From positions 1 to 37,752 of the forward strand of contig JANXUK010000069.1 in assembly GCA_025356275.1 (NCBI GenBank): DNA of 37,752 nucleotides. The letters are read 5' to 3'. This DNA comes from Sphingomonadales bacterium. GTDB lineage: Bacteria; Pseudomonadota; Alphaproteobacteria; Sphingomonadales; Sphingomonadaceae. The position numbers and the translations under genes were made by a program. A model generated the notes under the pieces. The model worked only from the letters and a program-made list of their open reading frames with translations, made no database searches and was not told the DNA's origin. Positions within the stretch are counted from its first letter, which is position 1; every line of letters begins with the position of its first letter. This document shows positions 25,457 to 34,154 of the stretch, in pieces.

Positions 25457-27769
25457 CTACCCCGCCACCCTGACAAATGAATCAATCACCCGCTTGCGCC
25501 CGGCCGCGTCGAAATCGATCTCCAGCTTGTTCCCCTCCTGCGCGGCCACAGTCCCCTCGCCGAACTTCTCGTGGTGAACCCGCATCCCCACCGCGATATC
25601 CAGCCGGGGATGCGCCGCGAAGCTCGCCGCGCTGCGGGTCGGTTCGGGAATGCGCTTGGGCGACGCATCATACGCCCCCGCCGAGGCCCGCTGCCACCCC
25701 GGCCCGCGCGTCATCATCCGCGAGGGCTGCTGGCCCGCGACATGGGCGAAGGGATCGGCATGCTCCGACCATTGCGCCCGCCACAGCGACGCCCCGCCCG
25801 TCAACGAAGTCTCCGCCGCAATATGCGCTGCCGGCAATTCGCCGACAAAGCGTGACGGGATCGAACTCACCCATTGCCCGTAAATCCGACGATTGGCGGC
25901 GTGCAATATCGTACACCGCCGCCGCGCCCGCGTGATCGCGACATAGGCCAGCCGCCGCTCCTCCTCCAGCGAGGCCAGCCCGCCTTCATCCAGCGACCGC
26001 TGTGACGGGAATACGCCTTCCTCCCAACCGGGCAGGAACACATTGTCAAACTCCAGCCCCTTGGCGCCGTGCATCGTCATAATGGTCACCTTGGCGGCAT
26101 CATCGGCGCCTTCATTGTCCATCACCAGGCTGACATGCTCCAGAAAATCGCCGAGCGTTTCATACTCTTCCATCGCGCGGGCCAGCTCGGTCAGGTTCTC
26201 CAGCCGCCCCGCCGCATCGGCGCTGCGCTCGGCCTGGAGCATGCCGGTATATCCCGATTCGTCCATCACGGTCCGCGCCAACTCAGCCGGGGCCAGCATG
26301 GCCGACGCCTCCCGCCACCGCGCAAAATCGCGCATCAGACCCAGCAGGGTCGCGCGCGCCCGCGCCGGCAACTCATCGGTATCGCAAATCGCCAGAGCGG
26401 CGGCGGCCAGCGGGATCGCCTCCGCCCGCGCCAGCCGGTGCAGCCGCTCGACCGCCTTGTCACCAAGCCCCCGCTTGGGCGTATTAACAATCCGCTCGAA
26501 CGCGAGATCGTCCGCCGCCTGCGCAATCAGCCGCAAATAGGCCAGCACATCGCGGATTTCGGCCCGCTCGTAAAAGCGAAAACCGCCGACAATCTTGTAG
26601 TTAAGCCCGATAGCGATGAAACGATCTTCAAACTCGCGGGTCTGGAACTGCGCGCGTACCAATATGGCCATCCGGTCGAGCGCCGCCCCCTCCCGCGCCA
26701 GCCGCTCGATCTCCTCACCGACGCGCCGCGCCTCCTCGGGCGCATCCCATACGCCGATCACGCGCACCTTGTCGCCGCCCGTCGCCTCGGTCCACAGCCG
26801 TTTGCCCAGCCGCTGGCTGTTGGCGTCGATCAGGCCGGAAGCGGCGGCGAGAATATCGGGGGTGGAGCGATAATTCTGCTCCAGCCGGATCACTTTCGCG
26901 CCGGGAAAATCCTTCTCAAACCGCAGGATATTGGCGATTTCCGCGCCGCGCCATGAATAGATCGATTGATCATCATCGCCCACCACACAGATGTTGTGTT
27001 TACGCTCCCCAGACCCCTGCGCCAGCAGCCGCAGCCACAGATACTGGACCTGATTGGTGTCCTGATATTCGTCCACCATGATGTATTTGAAGCGCGCCTG
27101 ATAGGCGGCCAACACCTCGCGGTGGCCGCGCAGGATGGTCAGCATATGCAGCAACAGATCGCCGAAATCGCAAGCATTCAGCGCCTTCAAACGTTCCTGA
27201 TACAGCCGGTAAAATTGCTGCCCTTTCCCGTTGGCATAGGCCTCGCTCTCGCCCGCATCGACCTCGGCCGGCAAAAGCCCGCGATTTTTCCAGCGATCGA
27301 TCAACCCCGCCAGCAGCCGCGCCGGCCAGCGTTTGTCATCCACCCCCTCGGCCTGGATCAGCTGCTTGAGCAGCCGCAGCTGATCGTCGGTATCGATGAT
27401 CGTGTAATTGGCCTGCAAACCCACCAGTTCGGCGTGGCGGCGCAGCATCTTCGCGGCAATCGCATGGAACGTGCCGAGCCACGGCATCCCCTCGACCGCC
27501 GGGCCGATCAGATGCCCCACCCGCTCGCGCATTTCACGTGCCGCGCGGTTGGTGAAGGTGACGCACAGGATCTCGCTGGGCCACGCGGCCCTCGTCCCCA
27601 CCAGATGCGCCAGCCTTGCGGTCAGCGCGGCGGTCTTGCCGGTGCCGGCCCCCGCCAGCATCAGCACCGGGCCCTCTGCGGTCAGCACGGCCTCGCGCTG
27701 CGGCGGGTTGAGCGCGGCGAGCCAGGCAGGCTCGGCGCCGGACGAGGGGGTTTGGGCAAGCGATGACAC
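25457..27769 (-). CDS. UvrD/PcrA-type DNA helicase
   Basis: A 770-residue superfamily 1A 3'-5' helicase. Motifs in order: Q motif LNPPQREAV, Walker A GAGTGKTAAL, motif Ia VTFTNRAAREM, motif II VDEYQDTN, motif III GDDDQSIYSWRGA, motif IV QNYRSTP, motif V TMHGAKGLEFDNVFLPGWEEGVFP and motif VI AYVAITRAR; the C-terminus has the Tudor-like VGMRVHHEKFGEG...IDFDAAGRKRVIDSF. It removes damaged strands in excision and mismatch repair and clears RecA filaments. I chose GTG 27769, behind AGGTG, because it gives the usual distance to LNPPQ; ATG 27823 adds a Pro-rich stretch without a ribosome site. Divergent from the small secreted gene at 27924. No SOS box is seen. Confidence 0.93.
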   Translation of the reverse strand: MSSLAQTPSSGAEPAWLAALNPPQREAVLTAEGPVLMLAGAGTGKTAALTARLAHLVGTRAAWPSEILCVTFTNRAAREMRERVGHLIGPAVEGMPWLGTFHAIAAKMLRRHAELVGLQANYTIIDTDDQLRLLKQLIQAEGVDDKRWPARLLAGLIDRWKNRGLLPAEVDAGESEAYANGKGQQFYRLYQERLKALNACDFGDLLLHMLTILRGHREVLAAYQARFKYIMVDEYQDTNQVQYLWLRLLAQGSGERKHNICVVGDDDQSIYSWRGAEIANILRFEKDFPGAKVIRLEQNYRSTPDILAAASGLIDANSQRLGKRLWTEATGGDKVRVIGVWDAPEEARRVGEEIERLAREGAALDRMAILVRAQFQTREFEDRFIAIGLNYKIVGGFRFYERAEIRDVLAYLRLIAQAADDLAFERIVNTPKRGLGDKAVERLHRLARAEAIPLAAAALAICDTDELPARARATLLGLMRDFARWREASAMLAPAELARTVMDESGYTGMLQAERSADAAGRLENLTELARAMEEYETLGDFLEHVSLVMDNEGADDAAKVTIMTMHGAKGLEFDNVFLPGWEEGVFPSQRSLDEGGLASLEEERRLAYVAITRARRRCTILHAANRRIYGQWVSSIPSRFVGELPAAHIAAETSLTGGASLWRAQWSEHADPFAHVAGQQPSRMMTRGPGWQRASAGAYDASPKRIPEPTRSAASFAAHPRLDIAVGMRVHHEKFGEGTVAAQEGNKLEIDFDAAGRKRVIDSFVRVAG

Positions 27770-27923
27770 AGCGGAACACCTAGGGAACGCGCGGGGTCGT
27801 TGCAAGGGCGCATTGGGGGGCATTGAGGGAGTGTATTGGCGGCGCATCGGGCGATTTGCCCCGGGAACCTCGCGCCCGAACCGGCGTTTTGTGAGCGACG
27901 GGACCGGATGCAGGAGATTTCCC

Positions 27924-28250
27924 ATGCGCAATTCGCTGGCTTTCGCGCTCGGCGCGGCATTTTGCGGCCTCGCCACACCAGTTGCCGCGCAGCAGGCTAT
28001 GCCGGCGCCTGACAATGCGCCGCAGGTTCAAGCCAATCCGGTCGGCTCGCCCGCCCCTGCGGTAACGACCCAGATCCCGGCGCAAGCGGGCGACCCAGTG
28101 CCGCCGTCGATGCCCGCCGATCCCAATTATCACGCCGGGGCCTATGTCGGTGCGCTCTCGACTCCGCCCGCAGCCAAGACCTATCCCCGCTGCTCGGCCA
28201 CGATCCACGATTCCTGCCAGCAGCCGGCCCGGTTCCAGCGCGGGGGCTAG
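27924..28250 (+). CDS. Small secreted protein with C-terminal cysteine pair
   Basis: A 108-residue protein: signal peptide FALGAAFCGLATPVAAQQ, a Pro/Ala-rich linker, and a C-terminal block YPRCSATIHDSCQQP. The Cys-X6-Cys pattern after Tyr-Pro recurs, as I recall, in several small exported proteins of sphingomonads (YPxCS...DxCxQ), probably disulphide-bonded in the periplasm. Function unknown. Start ATG 27924 follows GGAG at 27912-27915. Confidence 0.75.
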   Translation: MRNSLAFALGAAFCGLATPVAAQQAMPAPDNAPQVQANPVGSPAPAVTTQIPAQAGDPVPPSMPADPNYHAGAYVGALSTPPAAKTYPRCSATIHDSCQQPARFQRGG

Positions 28251-28316
28251 CGGCGGACTATACGGCGGACGGGAAATTCGGTTGACGGATCGCCCCGCAG
28301 CGGCGAGCGATGGCGC

Positions 28317-29630
28317 ATGGTCACCACCCCTCCCGCTTCGCCGCCAGAACTCGCCGGTGGCGTCACAACGCATCCCCTGCGGCTCCATTCGCGCATCCTG
28401 TCGGCGGCCTTGGTTGGAACCACGGTCGAGTTCTACGATTTCTATGTCTTTGCCACCGCCACCGCGCTGGTGTTCGGTACGCTGTTCTTCCCCAAGGCCT
28501 CGCCCACCGCGCAAACCATCTCGGCCTTCACCATCTTCGGCATTGCTTTCATCGCCCGGCCCATGGGCGCGATCGCTTTCGGCCATTACGGCGACCGGGT
28601 CGGGCGCAAAAGCACGCTGGTCGTATCGCTGATGCTGATGGGCGGCTCGACTTTGGCGATCGCGTTCCTGCCGACCTACGCGCTGATCGGCTGGGCGGCG
28701 CCGGCATTGCTCAGCCTGATGCGTTTCGGGCAAGGCTTCGGCCTTGGCGGGGAGTGGGGTGGTGCGGCGCTGCTTGCGGTGGAATACGCGCCACCGGGCT
28801 GGCGCGCCCGCTTTGCGAGCGCGCCGCAATTGGGCGCCCCCATAGGCTACCTGATGGCCAATGGGGTGTTTCTGCTGCTCGGGCTGATGCTCGCCCCGGC
28901 CAGCTTTCTTGCTTGGGGTTGGCGGGTGCCGTTCCTGCTCAGCGCAATCCTCGTCGGGCTTGGCCTTTGGGTGCGGCTGCGCATTGCCGAGACCCCGGCC
29001 TTCCGCGCCGCGATGGCGCGCGAGGCGCCGCATGCGGTCCCGCTGGCGCCGCTGTTCAGGCACCACTGGCGCGCGTTGCTGGCGGGCACTGCCGGCGTGG
29101 TTTCGGCCTTTGCCGGGTTCTACATGGCCACCGCCTATGCGCTGTCACAGGGCACCACCGCGCTGCATTACAGCCGCCAGCATCTGCTGGGCATTCAGCT
29201 TGGCGCGGACCTGTTTCTGGCGGGCGGCATCATTGTCGCGGCCATATTGGCGGACCGCGTCGGCGCGGGCAAGGTGATGCTCTATGGCGCGGTGGCCTGC
29301 GGGCTGGCGGGGGTCGGCTTCGGCTTCGGACTGGGCTCGGGCTCAATGCCGTTGGTGTTCGCGACGCTGGCGCTCACGCTGTTCACGATGGGGCTGGTCT
29401 ATGGCCCGCTCAGCGCCTGGTTGCCCACGCTGTTCCCGGTGGCGGTGCGCTATAGCGGGATCTCGCTGGCGTTCAGCACCGGCGGGATTGTGGGCGGCGC
29501 GGTGATGCCGCTGGTGGCGCGGATGATGGCCGATGCAGGCCATGCGCAATGGGTCGGCCTGCTGCTGACCGGCGCGGCGGTGGTGACTGCGCTGGGCGTC
29601 CTCACCGCGCGGCCCGCTTCCGAAACCTAG
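28317..29630 (+). CDS. MFS transporter, metabolite:H+ symporter type
   Basis: A 437-residue permease with twelve predicted helices. The MHS-family signatures are GTTVEFYDFYVFATATAL in helix 1, FIARPMGAIAFGHYGDRVGRKSTL (loop 2-3 motif), MRFGQGFGLGGEWGGAALLAVEYAP, and WGWRVPFLLSAILVGLGLWVR. Relatives move shikimate, 2-oxoglutarate, citrate, proline or betaine with protons; which one applies here cannot be told. The stop shares CTAG (29627-29630) with the convergent pirin stop. Confidence 0.92.
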   Translation: MVTTPPASPPELAGGVTTHPLRLHSRILSAALVGTTVEFYDFYVFATATALVFGTLFFPKASPTAQTISAFTIFGIAFIARPMGAIAFGHYGDRVGRKSTLVVSLMLMGGSTLAIAFLPTYALIGWAAPALLSLMRFGQGFGLGGEWGGAALLAVEYAPPGWRARFASAPQLGAPIGYLMANGVFLLLGLMLAPASFLAWGWRVPFLLSAILVGLGLWVRLRIAETPAFRAAMAREAPHAVPLAPLFRHHWRALLAGTAGVVSAFAGFYMATAYALSQGTTALHYSRQHLLGIQLGADLFLAGGIIVAAILADRVGAGKVMLYGAVACGLAGVGFGFGLGSGSMPLVFATLALTLFTMGLVYGPLSAWLPTLFPVAVRYSGISLAFSTGGIVGGAVMPLVARMMADAGHAQWVGLLLTGAAVVTALGVLTARPASET

Positions 29631-30325
29631 GCGCTGTCGACCATGACGATCTCGCAATCGTCGAGCGCGGTGATGGTCAGCGCGGGCTCATCGCGGATCG
29701 CCGCCCCGTCGCGCGCGGCCAGTGCTACGCCATTGACGCTGACCGAGCCCACCGCCGGCACCAGATAGGCGCTGCGCCCGGCGTCCAGCGCATAGGTCAC
29801 GCGCTCCCCGGCGCGCAGTGACGCGCCCAGCACCCGCGCCGGCGTGCGGATCGGCAAAGCGCCCTCATCCCCCGGCATGCCCGAGGCCAGCACTGCCAGC
29901 GAACCGGCACGGTCGCCTTTCGGAAATGGCCGCGCGTCCCACGCGGGCGGCGCGCCCCGCTGATCGGTCTGGATCCAGATCTGGAACAGGCTGGTCGCTA
30001 TGTCCTCGCGGTTGTATTCGGCATGGGTGATGCCCGATCCCGCCGACATCACCTGCACGTCGCCCGTCCCGGTGCGGCCTTTGTTGCCGAGGCTATCCTC
30101 ATAGGTGATCGCGCCGGTGCGGACATAGGTGATGATCTCCATGTCGCGGTGGGGATGCGGCGAAAAGCCGGTGTGCGGCGCGATAATGTCATCGTTCCAC
30201 ACCCGCAGCGCGCCCCAGTTCATCCGATTCCGGTCCTGATAATCGGCAAAAGAAAAGTGGTGATGCGCATCGAGCCAGCCATGATCGGCAGCGCCGATGG
30301 CGGCAAAGGGGCGGTGTTCGATCAT
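29627..30325 (-). CDS. Pirin family protein
   Basis: A 232-residue bicupin of the pirin/YhhW family. The N-terminal cupin has the metal ligands in GFSPHPHRDMEIITYV and SAGSGITHAEYN; the C-terminal cupin (about 150-230) is shorter. Some members show quercetin 2,3-dioxygenase activity or act as metal-dependent regulators; the natural substrate is mostly unknown. Start ATG 30325. The last codons overlap the transporter stop on the other strand by four bases. The gap upstream, 30326-30617, holds a hairpin (30401-30427) and no gene I can support. Confidence 0.9.
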   Translation of the reverse strand: MIEHRPFAAIGAADHGWLDAHHHFSFADYQDRNRMNWGALRVWNDDIIAPHTGFSPHPHRDMEIITYVRTGAITYEDSLGNKGRTGTGDVQVMSAGSGITHAEYNREDIATSLFQIWIQTDQRGAPPAWDARPFPKGDRAGSLAVLASGMPGDEGALPIRTPARVLGASLRAGERVTYALDAGRSAYLVPAVGSVSVNGVALAARDGAAIRDEPALTITALDDCEIVMVDSA

Positions 30326-30400
30326 GGAGCTTGGTCCTGCTGGTGCGGTGTTACGCAGGAGATAAGTGCGCGGGGGCCAAGTTTAAACCACCCCGATGTG

Positions 30401-30427
30401 TTGCGCTCAATGACGGGTTGAACGCAA
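30401..30427. other. Inverted repeat between pirin and the orphan gene
   Basis: TTGCGCTCAA pairs with TTGAACGCAA around TGACGGG with one mismatch. No T-run, so more likely an operator or RNA structure than a terminator. Lies 76 bases before the pirin start on its upstream side. Confidence 0.5.
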
Positions 30428-30617
30428 CCTGATGGGCGTGGGCAAGGTTCGTGCGTGCTTTTGGGGGCTCTGGCGCAAGCGGAGTGACGGAAAACGCCCA
30501 AACTACGTCATTCCTTGACCCGCAGGCCAAGCCCGATAGCAGACGTTCCAATGCCTGCTATGATCCTCTCAACGGCGTGGGATTGTTGAACGACCAGAGT
30601 TAGGAAATGTTATCGCT

Positions 30618-31307
30618 ATGAACGTGAGTATGGATGAGGTTCGGGCTAAACTGTCCCGATTAGCGGATTGCCGACCGCAAGAGGTGGACCTGGGGGCTTT
30701 ATCTCAGTACAAATTACCGGGAAAAGTGGTGATGGTTCTCGGTGCCCTGATTTGGCGTGCAGAGGAATTAGGCCGAAATGCATTCGATGCGCTCGATCGG
30801 CAAGATTTCGTCACCTCTGCTCTCCTAACAAGAGCCCTGATGGAAACGGCCGGCGGTGTCGTCCTACTTCACAACCTCGTTGTAAAGTCTATCGAAAAGG
30901 GCCTATCCGAAGCGTTTGATAAGAAGATCCATAAACTCCTTATGGGGACCAATGACTGGGAGGAAATGGACGACGCCATTCATGTTAACGATTTGCTTCG
31001 CGAAGTTCAGGAGGTTATTCCAGGTTATTTTGACGAAGCCTACGCTTCGCTGAGTGAGTATTCACATCCTAACTGGCTTGGCACTTTTGGGGCATACGGA
31101 ACTACCTATGAAGGCGAGGCTAGGATTTCTTTTTCACATGACGGCGATGCCGCAGACCGTCAACGTGGGACCGTTCTTGGGCGTCTGAGTGGATCGATCG
31201 GGCTCTGCCTCGGATATTACGATATGGTTGAGCAGATGACCGGAGATTTCGTGAGGGTAGTAGAGGCATTCTACGCTGATCGCGCAGAGCCCGAGAAGCC
31301 GATCTAA
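30618..31307 (+). CDS. Protein of unknown function, AT-richer than its neighbours
   Basis: A 229-residue, mostly helical soluble protein without signal peptide. Two blocks stand out: SALLTRALMETAGGVVLLHNLV and YASLSEYSHPNWLGTFGAYG. The Arg-x3-Glu in a helix followed later by a Ser-x-x-x-HP block recalls DUF5677-like helical proteins of unknown function, but I am not sure. Many codons end in A or T and rare codons such as TTA, ATA and AGG occur, unlike the flanking genes, so it was probably acquired. ATG 30618 has AGGAAATG upstream. It stands alone; no integrase, att site or partner gene is seen next to it. Confidence 0.65.
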   Translation: MNVSMDEVRAKLSRLADCRPQEVDLGALSQYKLPGKVVMVLGALIWRAEELGRNAFDALDRQDFVTSALLTRALMETAGGVVLLHNLVVKSIEKGLSEAFDKKIHKLLMGTNDWEEMDDAIHVNDLLREVQEVIPGYFDEAYASLSEYSHPNWLGTFGAYGTTYEGEARISFSHDGDAADRQRGTVLGRLSGSIGLCLGYYDMVEQMTGDFVRVVEAFYADRAEPEKPI

Positions 31308-31434
31308 CTCTCCTCAGGCGGCGTGCTATTCCGGAAAGCGGACCGTCGCAAACCCACCAATCCGCGCCATCAGGCCCCCTGCGGCATCCTCGCCAGAGCA
31401 GCCACCCTATCACCCCAGAATTAGCCCACGCCGC

Positions 31435-32379
31435 CTACCTCTGATCTGCATCCACCCGCGCATAATCGTCGGCAATGTCCTTGGGCACATCGCGGTAGCT
31501 GCCCCAGGGCAGGTCGCGTTTCAGGGTTTGCGACCACCGTTCCAGCCATTCGATCCCGTCATGCCCGGCGTAAGCGTCGGCGGTGCGATAGGCCGGATCG
31601 CGCATCGCCTCCTCCAGCGTGATCGGCTTCAGCCTCGCACGCTTCAACATCGCGGCCAGATCCTCGAAGCAATCGGCGTTCAGCCGCGTCGTGTGCAGCA
31701 GCATCACATAGGGGATCGTTCTCCCGAACAGCGCATGCGACGCCGCCCGGTCCCACGCCAGCATATGCTCGGTATAATCCAGGTATTCGCGGCGTATCTC
31801 ACGGCGGCGCGCCTCATTGTGGCGGGCGATGGCGTCATCATAGGGTTCGGCGAATTCCCAGTCATCGGCGTCGATGGTGACGGGCGCGATCCGGTAGCCA
31901 TGCGCGGCTAGCCAGTCGTTGATCTCGCGCTTGACCGCCGCGGGCGTGCCGGTTTCGAGATAGGGATGGCGGAACCAGCGCATCTTTTTGTGATGCGCCG
32001 CCAGCAGCGCGGTCGTCACCGGCTCACCCTTGACGATATCGGCGATATAGCCTGCCGCGCCCAGATTGTTGGGCGATTCGTGGCTGAACGTGTGGTTGCC
32101 GACATCCATCCCGGCATCGAGCCAGGCCTTGAGCACCGCGATCTGCTGGGGCCGGTCGATCTCGTCGAACTTGCCCTCGTTGACGAAGCCGGTGGCGGGG
32201 AAATGATGGCGCTTCAACCCGCGCAGCAGAATCGCGTTGAGGTAATTGACGTAACGCTGATCGGGCAAAATGGTCAGCGCGGGCAGATCGTCAAAGGTGA
32301 GCGCGACGGTGCCCTGCACTTCGGGGGGCGTACTAGCGCCCAGCAGCGGGGGCAGCGTCAGCGCCAGCATCACTGCCAT
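31435..32379 (-). CDS. Polysaccharide deacetylase family protein, exported
   Basis: A 314-residue NodB-homology protein with a signal peptide (VMLALTLPPLLGAS). Motif 1 is VALTFDDLPA with the paired Asp residues, motif 2 is GNHTFSHESPNNL with the two zinc His, motif 3 RHPYLETG, and motif 4 lies around the VTIDADDWEFAEPY block; LLLHTTRLN supplies the late His. It should remove N- or O-acetyl groups from a cell-wall or exopolysaccharide in the periplasm. The start is uncertain: ATG 32379 directly precedes the hydrophobic core; TTG 32463 would add a very Arg-rich leader (RRRSLAQ) that is unlike a normal signal peptide. Neither has a good ribosome site. Confidence 0.85.
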   Translation of the reverse strand: MAVMLALTLPPLLGASTPPEVQGTVALTFDDLPALTILPDQRYVNYLNAILLRGLKRHHFPATGFVNEGKFDEIDRPQQIAVLKAWLDAGMDVGNHTFSHESPNNLGAAGYIADIVKGEPVTTALLAAHHKKMRWFRHPYLETGTPAAVKREINDWLAAHGYRIAPVTIDADDWEFAEPYDDAIARHNEARRREIRREYLDYTEHMLAWDRAASHALFGRTIPYVMLLHTTRLNADCFEDLAAMLKRARLKPITLEEAMRDPAYRTADAYAGHDGIEWLERWSQTLKRDLPWGSYRDVPKDIADDYARVDADQR

Positions 32380-32640
32380 GGCCCGGCGCGGCAGGGCTTT
32401 GGTCTGGGCCAGAGACCGGCGGCGGGACAGGCGGCGGGGCAGTCGGCGGGGCAGGGCGGGCAAGCGGTATTCTCCGACATTTCAGCGCTATGGTTTGAGC
32501 GCCTTTGTTTCGGCGCTGCTCCCGCTTTTGCCGCCGCCGCGCGGCATGTCAAACCGCCGCGCCGGCTTTTCAACCGCTGCTGGGGGGAGGGGCGATGATC
32601 CGGCTTGCCGTGCGCAAGGTTGGTGGAGCATTGCGGGGTT

Positions 32641-33294
32641 ATGTCAGATTCCAACCCCGATTCCGTCCCCGCCATTGGCACGCTGCGCAGGCTCGCCCCG
32701 CTATTCGTTGTGCAATTCGCCTGTTGGTGCGGGATGTTCCTGATGTGGATCGGCGCCTATCCAGTGATTACCACCGCGATCCTGCGCACGCCGCCCGGCG
32801 ACGCTGCCGCGCTGCGCCGCGCGATGTTGGTGCTGGCGGGGTGCTTCTGCTGGTACGCGACTTTGGCCGCCAGCCTGTCCTTTGCCGTCCCTGCTGCGCT
32901 GCGCCGGATCGAGCCGCCGCTGCTGCTGGCGATCACCACCGCGATCGGCGCCTGCGGGTTGGCTGGGCTGGGCCTGATCGGCTCGCCAGCGCTGTTGCTG
33001 CTGTGCTTCACCGCGCTGGCGGTCGGCTGGTGCGGGCTCAGTAACATCACCTACACGATCGCCGGCAACCTGTTGGGCGAGCAGGATGGCGACGTGATCG
33101 ACCACGGCTATCGGATATTCGCCTTCTCGACCATCCTGCCGCAACTGGCGGTAACGCTGGCGCTGGTGTTCCTGATTGGCGAGCTCAATGCCGCCACTGC
33201 CCAACATATCATGCGGGCGGCGGGCGCGGCGATGCTGCTGGGCAGCGGGCTGGCGGTGGCATTAAGGGCCCAACTCGCCGGCACCCCGCGCTAA
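32641..33294 (+). CDS. Half-size membrane protein resembling an MFS C-terminal domain
   Basis: A 217-residue protein with six hydrophobic segments. LFVVQFACWCGMFLMWIGAYPV looks like helix 7 of sugar/proton MFS carriers, and NITYTIAGNLL with GYRIFAFSTILPQLAVTLALVFL resembles helices 10 and 11. No N-terminal half is encoded before it; the upstream gene is on the other strand. It could be a truncated permease, or a genuine six-helix protein. ATG 32641 follows GGGG. Function not known. Confidence 0.6.
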   Translation: MSDSNPDSVPAIGTLRRLAPLFVVQFACWCGMFLMWIGAYPVITTAILRTPPGDAAALRRAMLVLAGCFCWYATLAASLSFAVPAALRRIEPPLLLAITTAIGACGLAGLGLIGSPALLLLCFTALAVGWCGLSNITYTIAGNLLGEQDGDVIDHGYRIFAFSTILPQLAVTLALVFLIGELNAATAQHIMRAAGAAMLLGSGLAVALRAQLAGTPR

Positions 33295-33384
33295 CCCGGC
33301 GCAAAGGGAACCTCGCGCCCATTCCCACGTTACCTTTTCAATGCGGCATCGTGCAACGCGGTGCTCCTGCGAAAGGATATGTCC

Positions 33385-33741
33385 ATGAAACGCTTCCTCG
33401 CCCTAGCCGGCCTTGCTGCCGGAGCCCTTACCCTCGGCGGCTGCGCCACTGACGACACTTATGGCTATCATTCGGCCTATTGGGACCACGGCCCCTACAC
33501 GTATGAGACCTATTACGATGGCTATTACGGCCAGTTCAACGACGGCTATTGGGGTGACGACGGCTTCTTCTATTACCGCGGCGCCAATGACCACGTCTAT
33601 CACCGCGGCGACAACACCCATTTCCGCCACGACGGCAATGGCGATGGTGGCACCACCTATACCCATATGCAGGGGAACCTGAACCGCCCTGAGCAGGGTA
33701 CCCGGATGCCGCATTTCCACGGATCCATGCGGGTTAATTAG
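33385..33741 (+). CDS. Small Tyr/Asp/His-rich lipoprotein
   Basis: A 118-residue lipoprotein: signal peptide with lipobox LGGC (Cys20), then a low-complexity domain rich in Tyr, Asp, Gly and His (YYDGYYGQFNDGYWGDDGFF and later repeats with HRGDNTHFRH). Probably anchored in the outer membrane. Start ATG 33385, seven bases after AAAGGA; ATG 33379 is too close to it. Not a family I can name. Confidence 0.75.
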   Translation: MKRFLALAGLAAGALTLGGCATDDTYGYHSAYWDHGPYTYETYYDGYYGQFNDGYWGDDGFFYYRGANDHVYHRGDNTHFRHDGNGDGGTTYTHMQGNLNRPEQGTRMPHFHGSMRVN

Positions 33742-33827
33742 CCCGAGACGGGCAAAAGGGGGCGGTCGGGGCATCTGTCGATGGGCCCCGGCTGCCGCTC
33801 TGCCGACAATCTACCCGCCAACCACGC

Positions 33828-33856
33828 TTGACCCATCCGGCAAACCCCCCTAAGGG
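33828..33856 (+). promoter_or_regulatory. Promoter of the str operon
   Basis: TTGACC (33828-33833), a 17-base spacer and TAAGGG (33851-33856). The leader to rpsL would be about 290 bases. Confidence 0.6.
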
Positions 33857-34154
33857 CGCCCATCCCCCGAGCCGTCAACCGGCGAGGGGAACGATATAGA
33901 GCTGAACATTGCCGGCACGGGCATGGGCTGATCCTTCCGGGAGCCCCATCGCACAAACCGTCAAAGTAACCCGGCGCTGTTGCGCGGGTGGAGTGTTTTC
34001 GGCTCATGCGGCGCCCGTGCCGGCTGCTCCCGCTGCGGAGTATGCCGTGCCTTTCGCTTCGTGAGAGCCCCAGACCCTCCATCTTCGCCCGGTGTCATAG
34101 ACGCTACCTGCTCCGGCTCTTTCGCCGGATCAGCATACGAGGTGAAGTACTTTC
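33857..34154 (+). promoter_or_regulatory. Long leader before rpsL
   Basis: No gene is seen in this stretch. Possible structures are ATGGG-CT with AGCCCCAT near 33925-33950 and CCGGC-tctttc-GCCGG (34113-34128), which ends 11 bases before the GAGGTGAAG ribosome site. It may be the control region of the operon, but no known r-protein binding site was recognised. The gap 33742-33827 before the promoter holds a GC-rich hairpin (CGGGGCATC-tgtc-GATGGGCCCCG) and no gene. Confidence 0.4.

Noticed and set aside
27408..28250. Long frame that runs through the helicase 5' end into the small secreted protein
   Set aside because: Only the part from 27924, with ribosome site and signal peptide, is convincing.
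31308..31434. Remnant of a gene between the orphan gene and the deacetylase
   Set aside because: No frame gave a recognisable piece, and no repeat or terminator was clear.
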